From contig NZ_UFWZ01000001.1 of assembly GCF_900461105.1 (NCBI RefSeq), positions 992,001 through 1,056,000 on the forward strand: a DNA stretch of 64,000 nt, written 5' to 3'. Made by a program: the position numbers and the translations under genes. This document shows, piece by piece, positions 36,813-45,724 of the stretch. The first letter of the stretch is position 1; each line of letters begins with the position of its first letter. A model generated the notes under the pieces. It saw only the letters and a list, made by a program, of their open reading frames with translations, had not been told where the DNA came from and searched no databases. The stretch is from Clostridium putrefaciens (lineage in GTDB: Bacteria > Bacillota > Clostridia > Clostridiales > Clostridiaceae).

Positions 36813-38999
36813 ATGATAAAAGGAGAGTATTATACGAAAAAATACGAAGAAACAGGATATAGTGAAGAGCTGAAACAATGCATTGAAGAAGCATGTTCAT
36901 ATTGTATTGAAAACATTCAATCTAATTTAATGAGCGGAAATAGATATTATAAGGGAGATCATCCATTAATGCTTTTTGGTAAGATTCAAAGTGGTAAAAC
37001 AAGAGCATTCACTGGATTAATGGCATTAGCATTTGATAATAACTTTGATTACGTCTTTATATTAACTAAAAATAGTAAAGCGCTTGTAGAGCAGACATAT
37101 AAGAGGATGAGAAAAGAATTTAAGCATTTCATCAATGAAGATAAAATCGATGTTAATGATATTATGAAACTACAAGATGAGCTTACACCATATGAACTAG
37201 AAAAGAAATTAATTTTTATAGCTAAGAAGCAGAAAGATAATCTAGGTAGAATATGTGATTTTATTAATGACTATATGATTGATGGTACAAAGAATTGCTT
37301 GATAATAGATGATGAAGCGGATACAACAGGGATAGGATTTGAAAAAGAAAAAGATACTGATGAATTCAATTTAAGAACGGTTGCAGCAGAAGTTGATAAT
37401 ATAAGGGGAAGTTTAGATGGATATGTATTTGTACAGGTAACAGCAACACCTTATGCATTATATTTGCAACCAGATTTTGATACTACTGAAATAAAGCCTA
37501 TAAAACCAAGAAAAACAGTACTTGTACCATCAGGAGCTGATTATATAGGCGGAGAGTATTATTTTATAAGAGCTAATGAAAGTGGAGATTCAGGAAATTA
37601 TATTTTTGAAGAAGTTGATGATAATGAGCAAGAGATAGCATCAGCTCAAAAAACAGATGAAAGAAGGTTTAAAGAAGCAGAGATTTTGATAAGAGACGAT
37701 AGGTTACCTACATTTAGACGAGGATTAATTAACTTTATTGTAGGTGGATGTGTGTTAAAGAAAAATGGAATAAATAAGAAGTATGCATATGTTTTGCACA
37801 CTGCTACATCTGTTAATGCACACACTAGATTAGCAAATATAACTAAGATTTTAATAGAACAGATAAAAGAGTGTAAACCAGAACATGAAGAATATATAAA
37901 TAAATTATTGGTTGAAAGCTACAATGATATTAAAAATTCAGTAGTAGCATTCAGTTACAATATGCCTTCGTTTGAGGAAGTAAAAAATGAATTTTTCAAT
38001 GCTTTTAATAAAGGATATATAAAAATAAGTGTAATTAATAGTAAAGATGAGATTAGTAAATACTTAGATGAAGAAACAGGTGAATTAAAATTAAGAACTC
38101 CATTCTCTGTTTTTGTTGGTGGGCAAATATTAGATAGAGGTATAACAATCCCTAATATGATTGGATTTTATTATGGACGTAATCCTAAGACTATGCAACA
38201 AGATACTGTTATGCAACATTCTAGGATGTTCGGATATAGAGGGAAGGATTTATTATCAATAACACGTTTTTACACAACACGGAAGATATATGAGAGTATG
38301 ATAAAAGTAACAGAAGTAGATAGTGCATTAAGGGAAGATATTGAAAATAAAAGGTTTGAGGAAGGGGTTTATTTCATTGAAAAGAACAAGGATAGCTCAA
38401 ATACTGCAAAAATAATCCCTTGTTCACCAAGTAAAATTAGTGCATCTAATATTGCGTATCTAAAACCCTACTCAAGAATATTGCCAGTAGGATTTACTCC
38501 AAAATCTAAAGCAATTTCTAGTGAAGTTGTTAGAAAGGTGAATTGTATTTTAGATGGAGTAATTGATAGAAGTCAAAGAGAGGCCGTAAAAATCACCGTT
38601 GATTGTGCTGAAAAAATTTTAAGCGAGATATATACAAGTTTAAAGCCTGATAATGATACAAAAAGATTCATAACTGAAGATAGGATGGTATCAATTTTAA
38701 AGTATCTTTTAAAGGATAATAGACATTGTAATTTAATTGTAAGAAGAGATAGGGAGATGTCAAAGATAAGAGGAAACGGAACATATATTGATGCACCAGA
38801 TAACGGTCAAGATGAAAGGGTAATAGCTAAGAAGGTATCAGACGATATACCAACATTGATATTATTACATGAAAAGGGAAATGAAGAGGATTGGAAATAT
38901 AGAGAATTCTGGTGGCCTATAATTGTTGTACCTAAAAATTCATCAAGAACAATTTATTCATATCCAGAAGTTGGTGTAAGAGTTAAAAAGAAAAAATAA
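36813..38999 (+). CDS. Z1-domain helicase-like protein, putative defence component
   Basis: The 728-residue protein has helicase-like motifs: Walker A MLFGKIQSGKTRAF (~50), FILTKNS, Walker B CLIIDDEADTTG (~165) and QVTATPYALYL. These are followed by the Z1 core (PF10593): GGQILDRGITIPNMIGFYYGR and then DTVMQHSRMFGYRGKDLL (~430-480). Z1 proteins are found in restriction-like and MutL/MORC-associated defence loci and are thought to remodel or cut DNA. GAGAGGTAGG precedes the ATG. It lies between the PHP-ATPase gene and an RNA-nuclease unit; no methyltransferase or MutL gene is present. Confidence 0.85.
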   Translation: MIKGEYYTKKYEETGYSEELKQCIEEACSYCIENIQSNLMSGNRYYKGDHPLMLFGKIQSGKTRAFTGLMALAFDNNFDYVFILTKNSKALVEQTYKRMRKEFKHFINEDKIDVNDIMKLQDELTPYELEKKLIFIAKKQKDNLGRICDFINDYMIDGTKNCLIIDDEADTTGIGFEKEKDTDEFNLRTVAAEVDNIRGSLDGYVFVQVTATPYALYLQPDFDTTEIKPIKPRKTVLVPSGADYIGGEYYFIRANESGDSGNYIFEEVDDNEQEIASAQKTDERRFKEAEILIRDDRLPTFRRGLINFIVGGCVLKKNGINKKYAYVLHTATSVNAHTRLANITKILIEQIKECKPEHEEYINKLLVESYNDIKNSVVAFSYNMPSFEEVKNEFFNAFNKGYIKISVINSKDEISKYLDEETGELKLRTPFSVFVGGQILDRGITIPNMIGFYYGRNPKTMQQDTVMQHSRMFGYRGKDLLSITRFYTTRKIYESMIKVTEVDSALREDIENKRFEEGVYFIEKNKDSSNTAKIIPCSPSKISASNIAYLKPYSRILPVGFTPKSKAISSEVVRKVNCILDGVIDRSQREAVKITVDCAEKILSEIYTSLKPDNDTKRFITEDRMVSILKYLLKDNRHCNLIVRRDREMSKIRGNGTYIDAPDNGQDERVIAKKVSDDIPTLILLHEKGNEEDWKYREFWWPIIVVPKNSSRTIYSYPEVGVRVKKKK

Positions 39000-39055
39000 C
39001 AGGTTTTTGAAAAAATATGATATATCTTAAATATATTAAATTTTAAAAAAAGATG

Positions 39056-39084
39056 TTGTATTTTTTCAGAAAAATGTATATAAT
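39056..39084 (+). promoter_or_regulatory. Promoter of the structured RNA
   Basis: TTGTAT (39056-39061), a 17-base spacer and TATAAT (39079-39084). Transcription should begin near 39091, between the Z1 gene and the nuclease gene. Confidence 0.75.
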
Positions 39085-39090
39085 ATTAGT

Positions 39091-39276
39091 ATACAGAGAA
39101 AAAGGTTGAGTATCTGCTTAATGATATTCAAATGAGCGCTAACACTCATTCCCCAGGGCAAGTCGATCTTGTACCCGAAGTTCCTTGAGGGGACAATTAA
39201 AATAATATTCAAGGCAATGTTAGCATTAAATAAGATTTACTAAAATTCTAAGATTTATATCTTAGAATTTTTTTTT
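39091..39276 (+). ncRNA. Structured, pseudoknotted small RNA ending in an intrinsic terminator
   Basis: No reading frame fills this stretch, yet it folds well. Hairpin 1 pairs AATGAG (39131-39136) with CTCATT (39145-39150). Its loop contains GCTAACA (39138-39144), fully complementary to TGTTAGC (39218-39224), giving a seven-pair pseudoknot. CCCC (39151-39154) pairs with GGGG (39189-39192) and encloses GGG-CAAG pairing with CTTG-CCC (39156-39176). ATATTCAA occurs twice, around 39125 and 39206. ATTCTAAG (39245-39252) with CTTAGAAT (39261-39268) and eight T ends the RNA. With its own promoter upstream and a nuclease-like gene downstream, an RNA antitoxin is the leading idea. Confidence 0.65.
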
Positions 39277-39293
39277 GAGATATGGAGGGGGAC

Positions 39294-40037
39294 ATGCTTA
39301 CTATAGAGCAGTTAAAAACTATTGAACAAACACCAGATGAAGGTGATATTTCCTTAAAGTTACTAGCAAATTTTTACGAAGTATACATATCTAATAGAAT
39401 TTATGAATTACAAATGGAAGATGGAACAATACTTATTTTTTCGGCAGAAAATAGACATTTTCCACATATTATTGGTTTACATAAATTTACAGATAAAAGA
39501 AAGGAACATAAAAACAGATTATTACATTATAATAAGCAGTTAAAGTGCCAAAAAGGCTTTGAAAATATCAAAAGTTCTAGAATAACTTTAGAAGATTTAA
39601 AAAATGTTGGCACTAAGTCAAAGACATATAAGAGGTACAAGAAAAGAATTTTAAATTTCCCTTTTTCATATCAGCTGTTAAGAGAAAGTAAATTTCTATC
39701 ATACGATAAAGATGAAGTTGAAAAGGATACACGTATAAATGGAAACTATATCTTTGTAAATGATATTAATAATGATAAATTGCATTTTTTCTTTATAGAT
39801 TGTTACAATAATTTAATGGAAGAAGAGAGTTCAGAAACCGATGCGGAAGATCTAGTAGTTCCTATAACATTTATTGTTACAAAAAAGAGTGATTTTAATT
39901 TTGTGGCTAATCAAGGTATATTGAAAATTAGAAAAGTTATTATTAAAGATTTGGATAAGTCCACTATATTAGAAGAATATGATTACGGTGATATGAGCGA
40001 GTGTGTAGTTAGAAAGAATAACAAAAGTAATTCATAA
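39294..40037 (+). CDS. PBECR4-like nuclease, candidate toxin
   Basis: The 247-residue cytoplasmic protein contains YELQMEDGTILIFSAEN followed by HFPHIIGLHKF, then ITLEDLKNVG, FPFSYQLL and NDINNDKLHFFFID. This spacing resembles the phage barnase-EndoU-colicin-RelE-like (PBECR4) nuclease fold, in which the FxHLxGLHK histidine is a likely catalytic residue. The C-terminal ~60 residues are not recognised. ATG 39294 is chosen because GGAGG (39284-39288) lies five bases upstream; an ATG at 39282 overlaps that site. The gene lies 17 bases after the terminator of the structured RNA, so it would be expressed by read-through. Family placement is by motif only. Confidence 0.5.
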   Translation: MLTIEQLKTIEQTPDEGDISLKLLANFYEVYISNRIYELQMEDGTILIFSAENRHFPHIIGLHKFTDKRKEHKNRLLHYNKQLKCQKGFENIKSSRITLEDLKNVGTKSKTYKRYKKRILNFPFSYQLLRESKFLSYDKDEVEKDTRINGNYIFVNDINNDKLHFFFIDCYNNLMEEESSETDAEDLVVPITFIVTKKSDFNFVANQGILKIRKVIIKDLDKSTILEEYDYGDMSECVVRKNNKSNS

Positions 40038-40050
40038 AATTAAATATTAA

Positions 40051-40094
40051 AAATAAGGAGCATGATGATTTTATAATTATCATGCTCCTTATTT
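40051..40094. terminator. Terminator-like palindrome closing the accessory island
   Basis: AAATAAGGAGCATGAT pairs over 16 bases with ATCATGCTCCTTATTT. The T run is short but the stem is strong; it separates the nuclease gene from dbpA. Confidence 0.75.
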
Positions 40095-40162
40095 AGATAG
40101 ATTATTAGATGATTATATATTATAATGTAAATCTATAAAAGTATGTATGGAGTTGAAGGATT

Positions 40163-41608
40163 ATGGAAAAAATAAAATTCGAAGAGTTAGGTATAAGTGA
40201 AGAGGTATTAAAATCCTTAAGTAAATTAGGATTTGAGAACCCTTCTGATGTTCAAAGTATGGTCATTCCTGTTGCTTTACAGGATAAAGATATAATAGTT
40301 AAGGCGCAAACTGGAAGTGGAAAAACAGCAGCTTTTGCTATTCCATTTTGTGAAAAGATAGAATTAGAAGAAAGAAAACCACAGGTTTTAGTTCTTGCAC
40401 CAACAAGAGAACTAGCACTTCAGGTGAAACAAGATATTACAGATATAGGCAGGTTTAAGAGGATAAGAGCTGTTGCTATATTTGGAAAGCAGCCTATGAA
40501 CGGTCAAAAGATAGAATTAAAACAAAGAGTTCACGTAATTGTAGGTACGCCAGGTAGGACATTTGATCATATTGAAAGAGGTAATATAGATTTAAGTGGT
40601 ATAAAGTATTTAGTTATAGATGAAGCGGATGAAATGCTTAATATGGGCTTTATAGACCAAGTAGAATCTATAATAAGGCTTTTACCAAAAAGTAGGGTAA
40701 CTATGCTATTTTCTGCAACAATAGAAGGAAAAATAGAAAAGTTATGTAATAAGCATATGATAGATCCAGTTAAAATCGAAGTTACACCTAAAAGTATAAC
40801 AACGGATGATGTAGAGCAAATTTATTATGAAGTAGAATATAATAAAAAGTCAGATCTTTTAAAGAAGATTATATATACGGAACTGCCAGAAAGTTCTATT
40901 ATATTTTGTAATACAAAAGAAACTGTAAATGGACTAATTCAAGATATGAAGGACCAGGGTCATTCTTGTGATGCTCTTCATGGTGGTATGGAACAAAAAG
41001 ATAGACTAAGTGCTATGGAAAGATTTAAAAGAGGAGAATTTAGATTTTTAGTTGCTACAGATGTAGCTGCAAGAGGCATAAGTGTTGATGGAATAAGTCA
41101 TGTAATTAATTATGATGTTCCAAGAGAAAAAGAAAGTTATGTGCATAGAATTGGTAGAACAGGTAGGGCTGGAAATAAGGGTAAGTCAATTACATTTATT
41201 ACTCCTACCGAGTATAAGTATTTAGATATGGTTCAAGATTATATAGACTTTAGAATCCCAAGAGGTGACATTCCTTCAAAAGAAAAAGTAGAAGAAGGAA
41301 AAAAAATATATGAAGACAAGATAAAGTTTAAACCTAAATTAAAGATTAATAAAAATGCACAGCTAAATAAAGAAATAACTAAGATTCATATAAATGCAGG
41401 AAAGAAAAAGAAGATAAGGGCTTTAGATATTGTAGGTACTATTATTAGTATTGAAGATATAACTGCGGAAGACATTGGAATTATTGATATCCAAGAGGGA
41501 TTCTCTTATGTAGATATACTTCATGGAAAAGGCTATTTTGTTTTAGAGGCATTAAAGGATAAGACTATTAAAGGTAAGAAGGTAAGGGTTCAAAGGGCTA
41601 GTAAATAG
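40163..41608 (+). CDS. dbpA: DEAD-box RNA helicase of the DbpA/YxiN type
   Basis: The 481-residue ATP-dependent RNA helicase has the Q motif, AQTGSGKTAA, APTRELALQ, GTPGRTFDHI, VIDEADEML, FSATI, and the C-terminal motifs VATDVAARGI and HRIGRTGRAG. The final ~75 residues (HINAGKKKKIRALDIVGTI, DIQEGFSYVDI, IKGKKVRVQ) are the DbpA RNA-binding domain that recognises hairpin 92 of 23S rRNA, pointing to large-subunit assembly. It restores a housekeeping context after the island. Confidence 0.93.
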   Translation: MEKIKFEELGISEEVLKSLSKLGFENPSDVQSMVIPVALQDKDIIVKAQTGSGKTAAFAIPFCEKIELEERKPQVLVLAPTRELALQVKQDITDIGRFKRIRAVAIFGKQPMNGQKIELKQRVHVIVGTPGRTFDHIERGNIDLSGIKYLVIDEADEMLNMGFIDQVESIIRLLPKSRVTMLFSATIEGKIEKLCNKHMIDPVKIEVTPKSITTDDVEQIYYEVEYNKKSDLLKKIIYTELPESSIIFCNTKETVNGLIQDMKDQGHSCDALHGGMEQKDRLSAMERFKRGEFRFLVATDVAARGISVDGISHVINYDVPREKESYVHRIGRTGRAGNKGKSITFITPTEYKYLDMVQDYIDFRIPRGDIPSKEKVEEGKKIYEDKIKFKPKLKINKNAQLNKEITKIHINAGKKKKIRALDIVGTIISIEDITAEDIGIIDIQEGFSYVDILHGKGYFVLEALKDKTIKGKKVRVQRASK

Positions 41609-41692
41609 TTAAGAATTCATAGATATTTGCAAGGTGAGTATCGCAAGATAGAGAAAGGTTGCTTTAAAATGAAAGAATAATTGCAATTAAAC

Positions 41693-41721
41693 TTGAACTT
41701 ACTTAATGAAAAGGATATAAT
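41693..41721 (+). promoter_or_regulatory. Promoter of the aspartase gene
   Basis: TTGAAC (41693-41698), 17 bases, TATAAT (41716-41721), 78 bases before the start codon. Confidence 0.75.
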
Positions 41722-41799
41722 AAGGATGATGAAGGTTTTCATTCATTTCAATGAATATAAATGACATGAAAAAATTTAATTCATCTGGGGGTAAGTTTA

Positions 41800-43188
41800 A
41801 TGAAATTTAGAATAGAAAGTGATTCTATAGGATCAAGGGATGTGCCTAAGGATGCATATTATGGAGTACAAAGCTTAAGGGCTAAAGAAAACTTTAAAAT
41901 AACAGGACTTATGTTAAATGAAGAATTTATAAAAGGCCTTGCTGAAACTAAAAAAGCAGCAGCTTTAGTTAATGGATCAATTGGTCTTTTAGATGAAAAG
42001 ATTGAAAAGGCATTGGTGAAAGCCTGTGATGAAATAATAGATGGGAAACTACATGACCAATTTATAGTAGATCCAATTCAAGGAGGAGCTGGAACCTCTT
42101 CTAATATGAATATTAATGAAGTAATCTCAAATAGAGCTATAGAAATTTTAGGTGGGGAAAAGGGTGATTACAAGATAGTACATCCAAACGACCATGCAAA
42201 CATGGGTCAATCCACTAATGATATAATACCAACTGCAGGTAAGCTAGCCATCTTAAGACTTATGGATAAGGCATCGAATCAGTTAAATAAATTAAATGAA
42301 GCTTTAGTACAAAAGTCTAAAGAGTTTGATGATGTTATAAAAATGGGAAGAACTCAAATGCAAGATGCCGTACCTATTAGACTTGGGCAAGAATTTAATG
42401 CATATAGTTCTTTAGTAAAAAGAAATATATCAAGAATTAATAATGTTAAAGAGCACTTGAAAGTTATCAATATGGGTGGAACTGCTATTGGTACTGGAAT
42501 AAATGCAGATAAAAGGTACTTTTCAAAAATAGTTCCTAAATTAAGTGAAGTAACAAAAATAGATCTTGTTCAAGCAGAAGATTTAGTAGATGCAACACAA
42601 AATTTAGACATATTTGTTGAGGTATCCTCAGTAATTAAAACCTGCGCTGTAGGTCTTTCTAAAATGTCTAATGATTTAAGACTTATGTCTTCAGGACCTA
42701 GAACTGGATTTGGAGAAATAAATCTTCCTCCAAAGCAAAATGGTTCATCTATAATGCCAGGAAAAGTGAACCCTGTAATACCAGAAGTTATGAATCAAGT
42801 AGCTTTTAATATAATAGGAAATGATGTAACTATAACTATGGCAGCAGAAGCAGGGCAATTAGAACTTAATGCCTTTGAACCGGTTATATTTTATAACCTA
42901 TTTCAATCTATAGAAACATTAACAAGTGGAGTAGACACCTTTACAGAGAATTGTATAAAAGGAATTACTGCAAATGAAGAAAGATGTAAAGGCTTAGTAG
43001 AAAATAGTGTGGGAATAATTACAGCAATATGTCCAAGCGTAGGATATAAGGTAGCTTCAAATGTTGCTAAAACTGCTCTTAAAACAGGGGAATCTGTAAT
43101 AGATATAATACTTAGAGAAGGCATCTTAAAAGAATCAGAACTAGGCAAGATACTTCATCCAAGAACTATGACAGAGCCTGGAATTTAA
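41800..43188 (+). CDS. aspA: Aspartate ammonia-lyase
   Basis: The 462-residue tetrameric lyase converts aspartate to fumarate and ammonia. It opens RIESDSIGSRDVPKDAYYGV and carries the superfamily signature GSSIMPGKVNPVIPEVMNQ, with the catalytic serine, followed by GNDVTITMAAEAGQLELN. The VIPEVMNQ continuation and the start favour aspartase over fumarase. It is a single-gene unit with its own promoter and terminator and a GGGGGTAAG ribosome site. Confidence 0.9.
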   Translation: MKFRIESDSIGSRDVPKDAYYGVQSLRAKENFKITGLMLNEEFIKGLAETKKAAALVNGSIGLLDEKIEKALVKACDEIIDGKLHDQFIVDPIQGGAGTSSNMNINEVISNRAIEILGGEKGDYKIVHPNDHANMGQSTNDIIPTAGKLAILRLMDKASNQLNKLNEALVQKSKEFDDVIKMGRTQMQDAVPIRLGQEFNAYSSLVKRNISRINNVKEHLKVINMGGTAIGTGINADKRYFSKIVPKLSEVTKIDLVQAEDLVDATQNLDIFVEVSSVIKTCAVGLSKMSNDLRLMSSGPRTGFGEINLPPKQNGSSIMPGKVNPVIPEVMNQVAFNIIGNDVTITMAAEAGQLELNAFEPVIFYNLFQSIETLTSGVDTFTENCIKGITANEERCKGLVENSVGIITAICPSVGYKVASNVAKTALKTGESVIDIILREGILKESELGKILHPRTMTEPGI

Positions 43189-43227
43189 TAAAGATATATT
43201 TTAAGTAACCTAATATATATATATTAG

Positions 43228-43264
43228 ATAAAGATTGTACTTTAATGTGCAATCTTTATTTTTT
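43228..43264 (+). terminator. Terminator after aspA
   Basis: ATAAAGATTG pairs with CAATCTTTAT, followed by a T run. Confidence 0.88.
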
Positions 43265-43377
43265 GTATAAAAAGATTTTATACTGTAACAAGATTCGACA
43301 TTAATGAATACATTATAGTAGGGGTAAAACCCAAAGCTTAAGTATAGAAAATAATATACTATGAAGAGGTGTTTTGT

Positions 43378-43833
43378 ATGAGTAAAATTTGTAATATGGC
43401 AATGTTAGGTGACCAATGTGACAGCGCAAATATTGATACCAATAGATGTTGTAGATTGTTTATAAGGAAATTCTCATTCTTTGAAGGTGAGGGCGCTGGT
43501 AACTGTGGAGAGGATATACTGCCAAGAGCCGGAAACGATATAGGGTTTTCTATAGTTTTTGGAAATTATGGAGAAGTTCCATATAACCCAGGGAATAATC
43601 CTACTGTAAGAGATAGACTGGTTGTACCATCAGGGTTAAGCTTAAGAGTAGAGGATCTTTCTAGAGAGTCAGGATATGAGTTATATAGCCAAGAATTAGG
43701 AAGAGCTTTAGTTGTAGGTGATGTGCTTACCTCTGGGACTTATAACTTTACAGTAACAAAGGGTGGGAAAAATAACTTTATAATAGGACCTAACTCAGTT
43801 GTTGGAATATCTATGTTGTTTAGAATACTATAA
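43378..43833 (+). CDS. Hypothetical protein with Cys-rich N-terminus
   Basis: I do not recognise this 151-residue protein. Five cysteines are clustered near the start (SKICNMAMLGDQCD and NTNRCC, then GNCGED). The rest is predicted beta-rich with many Gly and Asn, e.g. GDVLTSGTYNFTVTKGGKN at the end. There is no signal peptide or membrane segment. ATG 43378 has GAAGAGGTG upstream. It is monocistronic and shares a bidirectional terminator with the convergent cvfB. A spore-coat or exosporium-type structural role is possible but only a guess. Confidence 0.7.
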   Translation: MSKICNMAMLGDQCDSANIDTNRCCRLFIRKFSFFEGEGAGNCGEDILPRAGNDIGFSIVFGNYGEVPYNPGNNPTVRDRLVVPSGLSLRVEDLSRESGYELYSQELGRALVVGDVLTSGTYNFTVTKGGKNNFIIGPNSVVGISMLFRIL

Positions 43834-44092
43834 TATAAAACTTAAAGTTTATTTAAGTGCCTTCCTATTATCGTAGATAATAAATAAGCTAAAGTATATA
43901 AATACAATTAAGAAAGATTATAGCTGAAAAACAATAGAAAAACTTGTGTAAGGAAATAGAGATAATAAAGTAAGATACATTAAGGAATGAAAATAGATAT
44001 ATATCTAATGAAGATGATATATTATAAACTAATGAATACGTTAATGTACAAAGAGTAATATATTAAAAGAATAAAAAAGGAAGCACTTAGCT

Positions 44093-44126
44093 TAAGACCA
44101 CTGAAATATATTTCAGTGGTCTTTTT
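44093..44126. terminator. Bidirectional terminator between convergent genes
   Basis: AAGACCACTGAAA pairs with TTTCAGTGGTCTT, with A residues before and T residues after. The preceding 43834-44092 contains no recognisable gene. Confidence 0.9.
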
Positions 44127-44138
44127 AATGATTCTTTT

Positions 44139-44978
44139 TTACTTTAGAGTTGTTCCATTTATGTCCTGAGTTATTAAAGATTTTTTCATAAGACCGCCTA
44201 AAGCATTTTTAAAATGATTTTTGCTTACATTGAATTCTTTATAGATCTTTTCTGATGGGGTTTTGTCATTAAAAGTCATAAATCCATCATGATCGTTTAA
44301 ATATTCTAAGATAGTTTGTTGTAGCTCATCTACTTCTAGTTTAGCAATTTTTCTTGGAGTTAAACCGAGCTTTTGGTCTTCGTATATTTTTATTACAGTT
44401 AAATCAAGGATTTCACCATGATTTAGCTCAGTAAAATATTCATTTCTTAGTATAACGCCATTATACATATTATCCACAGCTACCATTGCGGAATTATTAG
44501 TTTGGAATCCGTAGACTGTTGCTTTTACATTATCCCCTATTTTATAAGTGGATTCTGTAGAGAGATATCTTTCAACGTTTGTAGTTGCAGCTATTCTACC
44601 TGTTTTATCTAAATATATATAAAATAGATAGTAGGAATCGTTTTGTAATGGATATAACTTTTCTTTTAGAGGAACAAATATATCCTTTTCTAAACCAAAG
44701 TCTACAAAACTTCCTATAGTAGTTGTAGAAACTACTTTAAGGTAAGCTAAATCCCCTACTTTTGCTAATGGCTTTTTTAGAGTAGCTATAATTCTATCAT
44801 CTGAATCACGATATATAAATGCATCTACCTCATCCCCAGAAGCTAGTTTTAATCCAAGGGCACTTTTATTTGGTAGTAATATGTCATCAGAAGTATCGTT
44901 AGTACCGGCATCTAAATAGAATCCGAAGTTAGTATTTCTTGATACTTTTAATTGGTTAAATTCGCCTATTTTAATCAA
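44139..44978 (-). CDS. cvfB: CvfB/YitL-type S1-domain RNA-binding protein
   Basis: The 279-residue protein consists of three S1-like OB-folds and a C-terminal winged helix (DDKTPSEKIYKEFNVSKNHFKNALGGLMKKSLI spans it, with TPSEKIYKEFNVSK and NALGGLMKK as marks). FYLDAGTNDTSDDILLPN and GSFVDFGLEKDIFVP are typical. In Staphylococcus CvfB binds RNA and affects virulence gene expression. Start is TTG with GTGAGGTAA upstream. Confidence 0.9.
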   Translation of the reverse strand: MIKIGEFNQLKVSRNTNFGFYLDAGTNDTSDDILLPNKSALGLKLASGDEVDAFIYRDSDDRIIATLKKPLAKVGDLAYLKVVSTTTIGSFVDFGLEKDIFVPLKEKLYPLQNDSYYLFYIYLDKTGRIAATTNVERYLSTESTYKIGDNVKATVYGFQTNNSAMVAVDNMYNGVILRNEYFTELNHGEILDLTVIKIYEDQKLGLTPRKIAKLEVDELQQTILEYLNDHDGFMTFNDKTPSEKIYKEFNVSKNHFKNALGGLMKKSLITQDINGTTLK

Positions 44979-45082
44979 AATTATTACCTCACTTTATTAT
45001 ATGTATTATATTTTAATGTTATTTTTAATTTTAACATAATTAATTGCATTTGTATTATGAAATCTATAAAGTTTTACAAATA

Positions 45083-45119
45083 AAAAAACTATCAATACTC
45101 TTAACTTAGCACTGATAGC
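45083..45119 (-). terminator. Terminator of the 22-codon gene
   Basis: On the minus strand an 11-pair stem (CTATCAGTGCT with AGTATTGATAG, including G-T pairs) with loop AAGTTAAG is followed by seven T, 12 bases after the stop of the small frame. Confidence 0.8.
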
Positions 45120-45130
45120 GTTCCATTATA

Positions 45131-45199
45131 TTACTCTTCTAGAGATTCTGCTAGACATTCGTCGATAACGTCTTTTGTGATTATAAATTCTTTATTCAT
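45131..45199 (-). CDS. Small gene of 22 codons, unknown peptide
   Basis: ATAGGAGGTATTTAA precedes the ATG and the peptide starts MNKEFIITKDVIDECLAES and ends in three more residues, LEE. It has one Cys and an acidic C-terminus and lacks a signal peptide. Ribosome site, frame and a dedicated terminator together suggest a real gene. It is on the same strand as the RiPP cluster and 0.8 kb beyond its last transporter. It could be a leader-like or modified peptide, or an immunity or signalling microprotein; no family is recognised. Confidence 0.5.
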   Translation of the reverse strand: MNKEFIITKDVIDECLAESLEE

Positions 45200-45637
45200 T
45201 TAAATACCTCCTATAATTGCTTATAAAAAGATTACAAGATAGACATACTGTAAGAAAGTAATTAATACAAAATTTCAACAATATTTTTGAATTAGGGATT
45301 TTATGAGAAAGTTAAAATGAGGGTCTTAAGACTTGATTTTTTACTTTTTCTAACTCTAATATTTGAAATAACTTTTATTTTGTAATTGGGTCTTGGAACC
45401 AATTTATAAGATATGATTTATCTTAACTTTATTAGTATATATCATTTTTAAGATAAAAGCAAGTTATATTTTAAAAAGACAGAGATTTCGCATTAAAATC
45501 CCAGTGAAAATTTTACTCTTACTGTAATTGTCACCTATTACATTCATTAAGATATATGGGAATGCAACAGGCAGATAGGTCGCAAAATGGCTATAAATTC
45601 CCCTTCCCAAAGTAGATAGTGTTAATACTATCTACTT

Positions 45638-45724
45638 ATGAAAAGAGGTGATAAAATTCTAAAGGCTTATAAATTCAGACTATATCCAAATGAAGTTGAT
45701 AGCCTAGAACTGGTAAATAGTTGA
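45638..45724 (+). pseudogene. tnpB: 5' fragment of IS200/IS605-family tnpB
   Basis: A 28-codon frame reads MKRGDKILKAYKFRLYPNE before ending early in LELVNS and a stop. KAYKFRLYPN is the signature N-terminus of TnpB (OrfB, RNA-guided nuclease of IS605 elements). The remaining ~350 codons are missing. Upstream, GGGAAT (~45560) and ATTCCC (~45598) form a hairpin flanking a conserved-looking left end. This is insertion-sequence debris. Confidence 0.75.
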
